Origin: Epilithonimonas zeae
Lineage (GTDB): Bacteria; Bacteroidota; Bacteroidia; Flavobacteriales; Weeksellaceae
Direction: 5' to 3'
NCBI RefSeq assembly: GCF_900141765.1
Contig: NZ_FSRK01000002.1
Coordinates: forward strand, 186,001 to 250,000
DNA length: 64,000 nucleotides
Below the pieces are notes generated by a model. That model worked only from the letters and a program-made list of their open reading frames with translations. It had not been told where the DNA came from and searched no databases. This document shows, piece by piece, positions 35,112 to 43,809 of this stretch (position 1 is its first letter; each line of letters starts with the position of its first letter). The position numbers and the translations under genes were made by a program.

Positions 35112-35142
35112 AAGAAAAATCCACTCTCGAAAGAATGGATTT
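35112..35142 (-). terminator. Terminator of the small membrane protein gene
   Basis: AAATCCA (35117-35123) pairs with TGGATTT (35136-35142); on the minus strand it is followed by TTTTCTTT. Confidence 0.6.
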
Positions 35143-35196
35143 ATTATATATTGTTTCGCTTTGAGTGCAATCTCTCACGAAAAGAAAATTGCCAAA

Positions 35197-35472
35197 TTAA
35201 TGGTGGTGACCGTGAGAAACTGGTTTTTCTCCAGCTGGTCTTTGGTAGATTACTTCTACACCTTCCTGCTCATAAAGCTTTTTGTATCTGATTTTTTCTG
35301 GGTCAAAGTTTTTGTTGATTTTCCCAAAATATTCTGCTACTCCTTCTGTTAACCAAAGTGGTACGATGAATCCGAAGAACATCAAAATACACCAGAATCC
35401 ACAAATCATCATTGTGAAGAAATAAACGGTCCAAAGAAATTGGTAAAACGGCCAGAATGCTGATAACATCAT
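35197..35472 (-). CDS. Small membrane protein with His-rich tail
   Basis: A 91-residue protein: two close hydrophobic segments (about residues 3-45, very Phe/Trp/Met-rich), then a charged tail ending GHHH. I recognise no family. A consensus promoter in front and a terminator behind make it a credible single-gene unit. ATG at 35472 is chosen because the longer frame starts within the -7 box. The C-terminal HGHHH could bind metal. Confidence 0.72.
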   Translation of the reverse strand: MMLSAFWPFYQFLWTVYFFTMMICGFWCILMFFGFIVPLWLTEGVAEYFGKINKNFDPEKIRYKKLYEQEGVEVIYQRPAGEKPVSHGHHH

Positions 35473-35490
35473 AATGCTATATATTTTGAG

Positions 35491-35521
35491 CAAAAATAGA
35501 GGTTTTTATTCTATCTCACAA
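35491..35521 (-). promoter_or_regulatory. Promoter of the small membrane protein gene
   Basis: Minus strand TTG (35519-35521), 20-base spacer, TATTTTTG (35491-35498). Confidence 0.65.
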
Positions 35522-35637
35522 AATTTCTGAATTGATTTTTTTCATTTTGCTGAACTTTTAGTTTTTAGTATTTTCGTAAGGTTATAAAAATCAATGAAAA
35601 GTTGGTTGAAAAAGTTTATAAAACAGTCTTTATCAAC

Positions 35638-35727
35638 TAGCCCCGATTGCAGCGGTTACCCCGCAACAAGCGCTGGGAAAAGCCTTGGTGTGAGGAGTAA
35701 TAGCGGAAAGCGGGATAAAGCTCCTAA
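35638..35727. repeat. Dispersed intergenic repeat, subtype B, copy 2
   Basis: 90 bases from TAGCCCCGATTGCAGCGG to ATAAAGCTCCTAA, the same length and orientation as 13344-13433. It ends 20 bases before the fumC start, so it sits within the fumC leader or promoter region. Confidence 0.8.
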
Positions 35728-35747
35728 AAATAAATAAATATAATACA

Positions 35748-37142
35748 ATGAGTTTCAGAATTGAAAAAGACACGATGGGCGAAGTGCAAGTGCCTGCTGA
35801 TAAATTTTGGGGTGCGCAGACGGAGCGTTCCAGAAATAATTTCAAAATCGGTCCGGAAGGAAGTATGCCGCGCGAAATCATCGATGCATTTGCTTACCTG
35901 AAAAAAGCGGCGGCTTTTACCAATGCAGAATTGGGCGTTCTTTCCAATGAGAAAAGAGATGCAATCGGGAAAGTTTGTGATGAGATTCTTGCAGGAGAAT
36001 TGTATGACCAATTTCCATTGGTGATTTGGCAAACCGGTTCTGGAACGCAGTCTAATATGAATGTGAACGAGGTTGTTGCCAATAAATCTCACGTAAACAG
36101 CGGGGGACAATTAGGCGAAAAAACTGAAGTTCACCCAAATGATGATGTAAACAAATCTCAGTCTTCCAACGACACTTATCCAACAGCAATGCACATCGCG
36201 GCTTACACGAAAGTGGTGAAAGAAACTTTGCCTGCTTTGGAAAAATTGAGAAATACATTGGATGAAAAAGCGAAGAAATTCCAGAATATTGTAAAAATTG
36301 GAAGAACGCACCTTATGGATGCAACACCTTTGACACTGGGACAGGAATTCTCTGGTTACGTCGCTCAATTGGATTATGCGAAAAAAGCAATTAACAATAC
36401 ACTTGACCATTTGAAAGAATTGGCGCTTGGTGGAACAGCGGTTGGAACCGGACTTAATACTCCAAAGGGTTATGATGTTGTAGTTGCAAAATATATTGCA
36501 GATTTCACAGGTCTCCCTTTTGTAACAGCTCCGAATAAATTCGAGGCTCTTGCAGCACACGACGGAATTGTGGAAACTCACGGTGCGTTGAAACAATTGG
36601 CGGTTTCGCTTTACAAAATTGCTCAGGATGTTAGATTGCTGGCTTCTGGTCCGCGTTCTGGAATTGGGGAAATCCACATTCCGGAAAACGAACCGGGTTC
36701 TTCTATTATGCCTGGAAAAGTGAATCCTACACAGAACGAAGCTTTAACAATGGTTTGTGCCCAAGTTCTTGGAAATGATACAACGATTTCTTTCGCAGGA
36801 ACGCAGGGAAATTATGAACTGAATGTTTTCAAACCGGTTATGGCAGCAAACTTCCTGCAGTCAGCACAATTGTTGGCTGATGCGATGATTTCTTTCAACG
36901 ACCATTGTGCTGTTGGAATCGAACCAAATGAACCGAGAATCAAAGAATTGGTTGATAAATCTTTGATGTTGGTGACTGCGCTTAACACGCACATCGGTTA
37001 CGAAAACGCAGCGAAAATTGCTAAAACAGCCCACAAGAACGGAACAACTTTGAAAGAAGAAGCTGTGAATCTTGGATTGTTGACAGCTGAACAATTTGAC
37101 GAATGGGTGAAACCAGAAGATATGGTTGGAAGTCTTAAATAG
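35748..37142 (+). CDS. fumC: Fumarate hydratase class II
   Basis: FumC hydrates fumarate to malate in the TCA cycle without an iron-sulfur cluster. At 464 residues it has all class II landmarks: [63 protein letters not shown] and the signature [15 protein letters not shown] (about 318-332) with the catalytic Ser. No -7 box is seen because a repeat element occupies the upstream sequence. Confidence 0.97.
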   Translation: MSFRIEKDTMGEVQVPADKFWGAQTERSRNNFKIGPEGSMPREIIDAFAYLKKAAAFTNAELGVLSNEKRDAIGKVCDEILAGELYDQFPLVIWQTGSGTQSNMNVNEVVANKSHVNSGGQLGEKTEVHPNDDVNKSQSSNDTYPTAMHIAAYTKVVKETLPALEKLRNTLDEKAKKFQNIVKIGRTHLMDATPLTLGQEFSGYVAQLDYAKKAINNTLDHLKELALGGTAVGTGLNTPKGYDVVVAKYIADFTGLPFVTAPNKFEALAAHDGIVETHGALKQLAVSLYKIAQDVRLLASGPRSGIGEIHIPENEPGSSIMPGKVNPTQNEALTMVCAQVLGNDTTISFAGTQGNYELNVFKPVMAANFLQSAQLLADAMISFNDHCAVGIEPNEPRIKELVDKSLMLVTALNTHIGYENAAKIAKTAHKNGTTLKEEAVNLGLLTAEQFDEWVKPEDMVGSLK

Positions 37143-37173
37143 ATCATAGACTTTTAAACAAAAGATAATAGAT

Positions 37174-37203
37174 AAACTCCGAGGTAATTCTCGGAGTTTT
37201 TAT
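37174..37203 (+). terminator. Terminator of fumC
   Basis: AAACTCCGAG (37174-37183) pairs with CTCGGAGTTT (37190-37199), followed by T's. Confidence 0.85.
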
Positions 37204-37221
37204 TTTTATTAAATTTCGCTT

Positions 37222-37782
37222 ATGAATATTGATATAATTCTTGACCAAATTTTCTTACTTCCTGAACATTCAAAATCAGTTTTAAAGAATCTGATTTCAG
37301 AAGTTGAGTTTCCAAAAGACAGCATTATCATCAAAGCCGGAAAAGTAGAAAGAACGATTTATTTCATCAAAAAAGGAATTGTAAGGGCTTTTGTTCCGCA
37401 GGAAAATCAAGACCTTACGTTTTGGTTTGGGAAAGAAGGCGATGTTGTTTTACCGATGAAAAGCTATGTTGATAATCATCAGAATTATGAAAATATTCAG
37501 CTTTTAGAAGATTGTGTTTTGTATCAATTGAAAATCGATGATTTGCGACAATTATTTGAAACTGATATCAATATTGCGAATTGGGGAAGAAAATTAGCTG
37601 AAAAAGAACTGGTAAAAACCGAAGAATTGTTTATTTCCAGACAGTTCAGAACCGCAAGCCAGCGATATGAAGAACTTTTGACAAAACAACCGGAGATTAT
37701 CCAAAGAGTTCAGTTGGGTTACATTGCTTCTTATTTGGGAATTACTCAAGTTAGCCTAAGTAGAATCCGAAGCGAAATCTGA
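37222..37782 (+). CDS. Crp/Fnr family transcriptional regulator
   Basis: A 186-residue protein with a cyclic-nucleotide-binding-type beta barrel (about 20-115: IIIKAGKVERTIYFIKKGIV, FWFGKEGDVVLPMKSY) and a C-terminal helix-turn-helix (RVQLGYIASYLGITQVSLSRIRSEI). The cAMP-site Arg-Ala pair is not evident, as in most Bacteroidetes members, so the signal is unknown. The gene for a SugE-like exporter follows 73 bases later and may be its target. Confidence 0.9.
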   Translation: MNIDIILDQIFLLPEHSKSVLKNLISEVEFPKDSIIIKAGKVERTIYFIKKGIVRAFVPQENQDLTFWFGKEGDVVLPMKSYVDNHQNYENIQLLEDCVLYQLKIDDLRQLFETDINIANWGRKLAEKELVKTEELFISRQFRTASQRYEELLTKQPEIIQRVQLGYIASYLGITQVSLSRIRSEI

Positions 37783-37855
37783 TTATTTTTTAACATTTGT
37801 AAAAAGATTCAAAGTATCAAATTCGGAAATTTGCATCATTAAAAATGATAAATAA

Positions 37856-38185
37856 ATGAACTGGATTTTTTTAATTCTTGGAGGACTTTTTGAAGTTGGA
37901 TTTACATCTTGTTTAGGAAAAGCCAAAGAAACATCGGGCACAGAATCTTACCTTTGGTACGCCGGATTCGGAATATCGTTGATTGCAAGTATGCTTTTGT
38001 TAATCAAAGCAACACAAACGCTTCCGTTGGGAACGGCTTATGCAGTCTGGACAGGAATCGGAGCCGTAGGAACTGTACTGGTAGGAATTTTTATCTTTAA
38101 AGAGCCAGCAACTTTCTTGCGATTATTTTTTATTTTCACATTAATTGCTTCCATTGTTGGACTGAAAGCCGTTTCTTCTCATTAA
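37856..38185 (+). CDS. Small multidrug resistance family exporter, SugE/Gdx-like
   Basis: A 109-residue, four-helix SMR dimer protein. The membrane-embedded Glu (LFEVGF, residue 13) is present, and LPLGTAYAVWTGIGAVGTVL with the end IVGLKAVSSH is closer to SugE/Gdx guanidinium exporters than to QacC-type drug pumps. Gdx proteins export guanidinium in exchange for protons. It lies 3' of the Crp/Fnr gene; no guanidine riboswitch is recognisable in the 73-base gap. Confidence 0.9.
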   Translation: MNWIFLILGGLFEVGFTSCLGKAKETSGTESYLWYAGFGISLIASMLLLIKATQTLPLGTAYAVWTGIGAVGTVLVGIFIFKEPATFLRLFFIFTLIASIVGLKAVSSH

Positions 38186-38222
38186 TTACAAAACCTTTCA
38201 AAATTTTTGGTCCATTTATAAT

Positions 38223-39146
38223 TTAACCAGAAAATTCATCCAGCAGATCTTTGGACGGAACAAAAAACAGGCTACCTGTTTTTGCAGTACTAAAGTCTAG
38301 AATCCGATCGTAATTTCCCTTCGGATTCCCAACAAACATATTCTCCAACATCTTTCTTGTTGTTGAAAAACTGCTGGCATAGGAAATAAAATATGTTCCG
38401 AATTCATTAGAAGAAGGTCTTCCAAAAGGCATATTATCTCTAACAATCTTTAAATCGTCGCCTATGTTTGCCAAAGCAATGTGGGAATTATCTGGTTTTA
38501 CCTCGTCTGACATTTCAATATCATTTTCTTTGGATCTGCCTATTATCTTTTCCTGATCTTCTGTAGAAAGACCTCTCCAAGCGTCCATATTATGCAGGTA
38601 TTTCTGAACAAAAAGGTAACTCCCTCCTGAATATCCAACATCTTCGTCGCCAATTATTGCAAAAACGTCACGATCTTTCCCGTGTGGGTTCTCGGTACCA
38701 TCTACAAATCCTAATACAGAACGGTTATCCCAGTACTTGAAGCCCCTGATTTCTTCAATACTTTCAGCAACCGGCGTTAAGATTTTAGAAATCTCTATTG
38801 CCATATCGAAGCAAATGCTATAATCATCTGCTCGAAAATGAAAATGAAGATCTCCAAAAGTAGAAATTGCAGTATGCTTATCGCCTTTTATTTCTGTAAA
38901 GTTCTCTAACTCTTTCGGCAAAGGCTCTTTCAGGCCAAGTCTTTTCCAAGCTTCGAAACCAATTCCTATAATACAGCTTGCTCTGCTATCTGGAAATCTA
39001 TTGACCACAGAATTATTTAAATTTAATACCAAAGCACACAGCCTCTGAAAGGAATCCTGGATTTCTAAATTCTCTTTGAATTTCCATACTTGAAAAATGG
39101 TATTGATATTTGGATAATCTGTAACATTTTGCGGTTTTAAACTCAT
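38223..39146 (-). CDS. Dyp-type haem peroxidase
   Basis: A 307-residue dye-decolorising peroxidase. The haem-site GFVDGTENP motif (catalytic Asp about residue 151), the proximal-His region VKPDNSHIALANIG and the catalytic Arg region FGTYFISYASSFSTTRKMLENMF are all present. No signal peptide, so cytoplasmic, like YfeX. It starts 23 bases after the ABC ATPase gene and could share its transcript. Confidence 0.92.
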   Translation of the reverse strand: MSLKPQNVTDYPNINTIFQVWKFKENLEIQDSFQRLCALVLNLNNSVVNRFPDSRASCIIGIGFEAWKRLGLKEPLPKELENFTEIKGDKHTAISTFGDLHFHFRADDYSICFDMAIEISKILTPVAESIEEIRGFKYWDNRSVLGFVDGTENPHGKDRDVFAIIGDEDVGYSGGSYLFVQKYLHNMDAWRGLSTEDQEKIIGRSKENDIEMSDEVKPDNSHIALANIGDDLKIVRDNMPFGRPSSNEFGTYFISYASSFSTTRKMLENMFVGNPKGNYDRILDFSTAKTGSLFFVPSKDLLDEFSG

Positions 39147-39169
39147 TGTATATTTTTAATGAGATGAAT

Positions 39170-39880
39170 TTACAAAGAAGTTACCTGGTCTGCAAAATAT
39201 TGCTCCAAGTCTCTCAGTGTCTCCGGAGAAGTTTGGATATCTCTTACCAATTCTCCTTTGTTGATGACCACGATTCTTTCGCAAACTTCTGTGGTGTGAG
39301 CTAAATCGTGACTGGAAATCAGGAAAGTGGAATCTGAGTTTTGTGACCAATCTCTGATGAGGTTTTTCAGTTTGATTTGAGTTGATGGATCAAGATTGGC
39401 GAAAGGTTCATCCAGAATAATAATTGCTGGCGTTCCGATCAATGCTCCGATGATGCCTACTTTTTTCATATTTCCTTTGGAAAGGTCACGGATGTATTTC
39501 TTGGCATTCAGGATTTCTCCGTTGAAAAAATCTGTGAAGTTTTTCAGGAATTCGTCAACATTCGCTTTACTTTGTCCTCTGAGTTCTCCCAAGAAATAGA
39601 AATATTCTTCCGGAGTCAAATAGCCAATCAGAAAAGTTTCATCGATGAATGCACCAACTTTGTTTTTCCAATTTTCGGATTCGTTAACTTTTTCTTCATC
39701 AATGGAAACATATCCTGAACTTGGTTCTATCAAATCCAGAATCAAACTGAATAATGTGGTCTTTCCCGCACCATTGTTCCCGACTAAGCCAATGGTTTGA
39801 CCTTTTGGAAATTCTAGGTTTTCTATGGATAAGACTTTTTTGGTTTCGTAGACTTTGGAAAGGTTATTTATTGTTATCAT
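39170..39880 (-). CDS. ABC transporter ATP-binding protein
   Basis: A 236-residue ABC ATPase of the ABC-2 exporter type. Walker A GLVGNNGAGKTTLF (about 32-45), Q-loop region GAFIDETFLIGYLTPEEYF, signature LSKGNMKKVGI, Walker B AIIILDEPFANLDPSTQ and switch His in LISSHDLAHT. It pairs with the DUF5687 membrane protein encoded 187 bases upstream; a repeat element has entered the gap. Confidence 0.93.
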   Translation of the reverse strand: MITINNLSKVYETKKVLSIENLEFPKGQTIGLVGNNGAGKTTLFSLILDLIEPSSGYVSIDEEKVNESENWKNKVGAFIDETFLIGYLTPEEYFYFLGELRGQSKANVDEFLKNFTDFFNGEILNAKKYIRDLSKGNMKKVGIIGALIGTPAIIILDEPFANLDPSTQIKLKNLIRDWSQNSDSTFLISSHDLAHTTEVCERIVVINKGELVRDIQTSPETLRDLEQYFADQVTSL

Positions 39881-39927
39881 TTAATTAGATATTAGAAGTG
39901 AGATATTAGATGTTAGATTTTTATTGA

Positions 39928-40065
39928 CAGTGAATTACTCGCAGCCCGGCTTGAGCGGAAATCCTTTTTGTTATTGCGATTGTACAAATTTTCTACAGAT
40001 TGCTTCACTTCGTTCGCAATGACAAAAAGATTGGGAGCGGAAGACGGAAATAGCTGCCCAAATTA
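39928..40065. repeat. Dispersed intergenic repeat, subtype A, copy 3 (reverse), with a nested element
   Basis: Reads CAGTGAATTACTCGCAGCCC at the left and GCTGCCCAAATT at the right, i.e. reversed relative to 24948-25065. Its middle contains the short CGTTCGCAATGAC repeat at 39998-40022. It lies between the permease and ATPase genes of one ABC exporter. Confidence 0.8.
39998..40022. repeat. Short 'CGTTCGCAATGAC' repeat, copy 2, nested
   Basis: GATTGCTTCACTTCGTTCGC then AATGAC; differs from 13446-13473 at a few positions. It is located inside a subtype A element. Confidence 0.6.
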
Positions 40066-40067
40066 TT

Positions 40068-41531
40068 TTAATTCCCTTTAAAGGCTTTGATGGTTGAGTA
40101 TTTTTCTTTTTTATACAATTTGACAATGAAATCGAAGAATTTTTCTCTTAGGAAAAAGCCAATCAACCCCAAAACGCCCAGACTCGCCACAGCTGCTGTT
40201 GTTCCGAAAAAATATTTTGAAAAGCCGAAAACCGCCATTGGCAATACCATTTGTGGCAAAAGAAGTAAGATATTTTTGAAACTGAAGTTATTTTTCTTTC
40301 CTAATGTTTTTCCCCTCGCATTGAGGTCAATTGGATTTTTGTTAAACGCGCCCGACAACAAAACGACCTGAGAATTGACGCCAACATTGTAAAGTCCAGC
40401 CGCTAAAAAGGTGAAATACAAATCCCAATTTACGAACGCATAACCAACTGCCAAAACCATACTGACGCCAGTAGCACTCACAATCATCCACCATTTGGCT
40501 TTCAGATATTCTTTGTAGGGAACGTTCAGTGTCATCATCAGCGGATAGTAGGAACTGTCGAAAGAAGGAACTCTCTGTCCAAATAAAAACAAAAATCCAC
40601 CAGTTACGAAAAGCCCCATAAATAGTTGCATATAAGCGGTTTTGTATGCCGGAGAACTGAACAAAAGCAAGCCATAAAACAAGAACAGAAAACTTCCCAA
40701 AGCAATGGATTTTGCAGCCTTGCTTCGTTTTATCATTCGGATATCGTTGTTGATGAAGGTGCCGAGAACACCATATTTATTGAGAAACTGAATACTTTCT
40801 GTTTTCCCGACTTCCTGCTTCATTTCCAGTCCCTTGTCGAGATAAAAATTGTCGTAAATAAATTTTCTACAAATAATATAGAGAATAACGAATAGCGCAA
40901 TCGGCAATACAATCGTGAACCAATGATTATAGAAAAGCATAAAAAACTTTTCAGAAGCCGATGACAAAGCAATGATATTATAATAATCTAATCCGCCAGC
41001 AAGAACCAAAAATCCACCGATAATCCAAACGGCTAAATCTTTTCCGTTCAAAAGGATATTAATCAGATTGATGGTGAAACTCAGAATAATCAGGGCAAAT
41101 ACCCAAGAAAAACTGCCCAAAACTGCATAGCCATTATAAAGCAGAATCCCTAAAAACGGCAAATAAATAAAAAGTCCGCCCCAACTGAAAAATGACAGAA
41201 ACGTCTTGCTAATCATATAATTGACCAGCGTACTTTTCTTGATATTCATCGTCAGAAAAGGTTTGATATTCTGAGTCGGCATCTGCTGGAAAAAGTATCT
41301 CAGGAACAGATCGACAATCAGCCAATAGATCAGAAACTTACTGATAAATGGTAATGGGTCGATATGCAATTCTTTTTTCGGGTAATAAAAAGCACCGAAA
41401 GCAGCAAAAACAAATATCGCAAGGATATACAAGACTCCCAAAAGTTGGAAAATCTTAATGACAATATTGGCTGCTAAAGAACTGGACCTGAAAAAATTTT
41501 TGAATTCTAATCTGACGAATCGTTGCAACAT
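40068..41531 (-). CDS. DUF5687 family ABC-exporter membrane subunit
   Basis: A 487-residue membrane protein with roughly ten to twelve hydrophobic segments and a short basic N-terminus (RFVRLEFKNFFRSSS). This is the DUF5687 layout, the permease partner of ABC-2 type ATPases in Bacteroidetes. The partner ATPase gene lies downstream. The substrate is unknown. Confidence 0.87.
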   Translation of the reverse strand: MLQRFVRLEFKNFFRSSSLAANIVIKIFQLLGVLYILAIFVFAAFGAFYYPKKELHIDPLPFISKFLIYWLIVDLFLRYFFQQMPTQNIKPFLTMNIKKSTLVNYMISKTFLSFFSWGGLFIYLPFLGILLYNGYAVLGSFSWVFALIILSFTINLINILLNGKDLAVWIIGGFLVLAGGLDYYNIIALSSASEKFFMLFYNHWFTIVLPIALFVILYIICRKFIYDNFYLDKGLEMKQEVGKTESIQFLNKYGVLGTFINNDIRMIKRSKAAKSIALGSFLFLFYGLLLFSSPAYKTAYMQLFMGLFVTGGFLFLFGQRVPSFDSSYYPLMMTLNVPYKEYLKAKWWMIVSATGVSMVLAVGYAFVNWDLYFTFLAAGLYNVGVNSQVVLLSGAFNKNPIDLNARGKTLGKKNNFSFKNILLLLPQMVLPMAVFGFSKYFFGTTAAVASLGVLGLIGFFLREKFFDFIVKLYKKEKYSTIKAFKGN

Positions 41532-41709
41532 AAAGTTTATTTTTTGTTAAATGTAATGAATTCTAGATATTATTAGGTTTTCTATATATTAAGTTCGCAT
41601 TTTGTACATTTTGTTACAGATTTCTTTGACTTTTAAAAATTACTAACATACGATTTCTTGCAGCAAAAGGTGTTTGCAGGAATTGTGAATAATTTTGTTA
41701 GGATTTTCA

Positions 41710-41741
41710 TTGACCTCAACCTATCAAAAAAACTATCTTTG
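41710..41741 (+). promoter_or_regulatory. Promoter of dnaB
   Basis: TTG (41710-41712), 21-base spacer, TATCTTTG (41734-41741), ending 4 bases before the ATG at 41746. A full consensus with leaderless geometry. Confidence 0.7.
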
Positions 41742-41745
41742 TACA

Positions 41746-43317
41746 ATGGCAGAAAAGGAAACATTATCGAGTTTGATTCACGGTAATTTTGCAAAGGAAT
41801 TATCTATTTCGGATGGCAAAATGCCGCCCAATGCATTGGATTTTGAGAAAATCGTCATCGGTACTTTTTTGATTGACAGAAAAGGGCTTGACCATTCTAT
41901 CGATTTATTAACGCCCAATGTTTTCTATGACCCAAGACATCAGACGATTTTCGCATCAATCCTGAAATTGTATGAGAGCAACTCTCCTATCGATTTGATG
42001 ACAGTTATTCAGGATTTGAAAAAGAATGAAAAACTGAATCTAGCTGGTGGTGACCATTATATCATCGATTTGACAATGGGTGTAAGTTCTTCTGCCCACA
42101 TCGAATATCACGTTCGCGTAATTTTGGAGAAATTTATCCTACGTTCATTGATTAATGTTTCAGCCAATGTTATCGACAGTTCTTACAAAGAATCAACGGA
42201 CGTTTTCGAATTGTTGGATAAAGCTGAGCAATCTTTTTTTGAAATCACCAATGGAACGATCAAAAAAGGTTTCGATACTGCCAATTCATTAGTAAAAGAA
42301 GCGATTGACAAAATCAAATCGTTAAAAGATAAAGAAGGATTGTCCGGTGTTCCTTCCGGATTTACTGCCCTTGATAAGGAAACTGGAGGTTGGCAAAACT
42401 CTGACCTCATCATTATTGCGGCAAGACCTGCGATGGGAAAAACGGCTTTCATTCTATCGATGGCGAGAAATATCTGTGTAGACCACAATATTCCAATGGC
42501 GCTTTTCTCTCTGGAGATGGCATCTGTCCAGCTAATTACAAGGATGATTTCTTCAGAAACGGGGATTTCTTCCGAGAAATTAAGAAAAGGACAAATGTCT
42601 GATGATGAGTGGCAAAGGTTATTCACCAACGTTTCCGCATTGGAAAATGCCCCACTTTTTATTGATGAGACGCCTTCGCTTTCTATCTTCGACTTCCGAG
42701 CAAAATGCCGAAGACTGGTAATGCAGCACGGTGTTAAGATCATTATGGTCGATTACCTCCAGCTGATGACAGCAAGTTCCGGAAAAGGAGGCGGAAACCG
42801 AGAACAGGAAATTGCAATGATTTCGCGTTCATTAAAAGCGATTGCAAAAGAATTGAACGTTCCGGTAATTGCACTTTCTCAGCTCTCCAGAACCGTGGAA
42901 ACAAGACCCGGAAAAAGGCCTATGCTTTCTGACTTGAGGGAATCCGGAGCGATTGAGCAGGATGCGGATATTGTATCTTTTATCTTCCGTCCGGAATATT
43001 ATAAAATTGCGGTTTGGGATAATGATGAAGACGGCGCAGAAACCAGTACAGAAAATCAGGCAGAAATAATCATCGCTAAACATAGAAATGGTGCAACAGC
43101 CGATGTCCGTTTAGCTTTTCACAAGAATATTGGTAAGTTTGCGGACCTTGGAACAAATTACGAATACACGCCTTCTAACTTCGGACAGAAAGATGAGCCA
43201 TCTGGATTTGACAGAATTACTATTACGAGTGACCCACATTCTGCATTTGGAATTCCTGGCAATAATCAGGTTTCTGGTTCAGCGATGAATGATGACGATG
43301 ATGATATGCCTTTTTAA
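41746..43317 (+). CDS. dnaB: Replicative DNA helicase DnaB
   Basis: DnaB is the hexameric helicase that unwinds DNA at the fork. The 523-residue protein has the N-terminal helical domain (about 20-125: PPNALDFEKIVIGTFLIDRKGL) and the RecA-like domain with Walker A IIAARPAMGKTAFILSMARN, Walker B KIIMVDYLQLMT and DLRESGAIEQDADIVSFI. No intein. Length is slightly above E. coli (471) owing to an Asp/Gly-rich tail ending DDDDMPF. ATG at 41746 is decided by the promoter. Confidence 0.97.
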   Translation: MAEKETLSSLIHGNFAKELSISDGKMPPNALDFEKIVIGTFLIDRKGLDHSIDLLTPNVFYDPRHQTIFASILKLYESNSPIDLMTVIQDLKKNEKLNLAGGDHYIIDLTMGVSSSAHIEYHVRVILEKFILRSLINVSANVIDSSYKESTDVFELLDKAEQSFFEITNGTIKKGFDTANSLVKEAIDKIKSLKDKEGLSGVPSGFTALDKETGGWQNSDLIIIAARPAMGKTAFILSMARNICVDHNIPMALFSLEMASVQLITRMISSETGISSEKLRKGQMSDDEWQRLFTNVSALENAPLFIDETPSLSIFDFRAKCRRLVMQHGVKIIMVDYLQLMTASSGKGGGNREQEIAMISRSLKAIAKELNVPVIALSQLSRTVETRPGKRPMLSDLRESGAIEQDADIVSFIFRPEYYKIAVWDNDEDGAETSTENQAEIIIAKHRNGATADVRLAFHKNIGKFADLGTNYEYTPSNFGQKDEPSGFDRITITSDPHSAFGIPGNNQVSGSAMNDDDDDMPF

Positions 43318-43326
43318 TTTTTTACT

Positions 43327-43809
43327 TTGAGTTTGAAAGTCGAAATCTTTACAGACGGTGCCTGCAGTGGAAATCCCGGACCTGGCGGTTATGGAATCTT
43401 AATGCGTGTTCCGGAAAAGAAATATCAGAAAACCTACTCCAAAGGCTTCCGAAAAACAACCAACAACCGAATGGAATTGATGGCTGTAATAGTAGCTCTT
43501 GGTAATTTGAGAACGTCTGACAATGATGTCCACATCTATACCGATAGCAAATATGTGGCAGATGCCATTAACCAAAAATGGATTTATGGATGGATTAAAC
43601 GAGGTTGGAAAAATGTGAAAAACCCCGATCTTTGGAAAGCTTTCTACAAACTCTATCAGCTTCATCAGCCAAAATTTCATTGGATTAAAGGACACGCCGG
43701 ACATCCTGAGAACGAAATTTGTGACCAATTAGCAGTAGCCGCAGCCAAATCAGGAAAATTAGAAATCGATACTTTTTTTGAAAATCCGATTGAAGGAGGA
43801 ATGTTTTAA
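43327..43809 (+). CDS. rnhA: Ribonuclease HI
   Basis: RNase HI removes RNA from RNA-DNA hybrids. The 160-residue protein has the four acidic residues: Asp in EIFTDGACSGNPGPGGYG, Glu in NRMELMAVI, Asp in HIYTDSKYV and Asp in NEICDQLAV, plus the flexible-loop His in KGHAGHPENE. It starts with TTG at 43327 (or TTG at 43333), 9 bases after dnaB; no ATG is available. The 3' end overlaps the convergent comM gene by 4 bases. Confidence 0.95.
   Translation: MSLKVEIFTDGACSGNPGPGGYGILMRVPEKKYQKTYSKGFRKTTNNRMELMAVIVALGNLRTSDNDVHIYTDSKYVADAINQKWIYGWIKRGWKNVKNPDLWKAFYKLYQLHQPKFHWIKGHAGHPENEICDQLAVAAAKSGKLEIDTFFENPIEGGMF

Noticed and set aside
35633-35881. Open frame of 82 codons on the minus strand before fumC
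   Set aside because: Half is the subtype B repeat and half is antisense to fumC.
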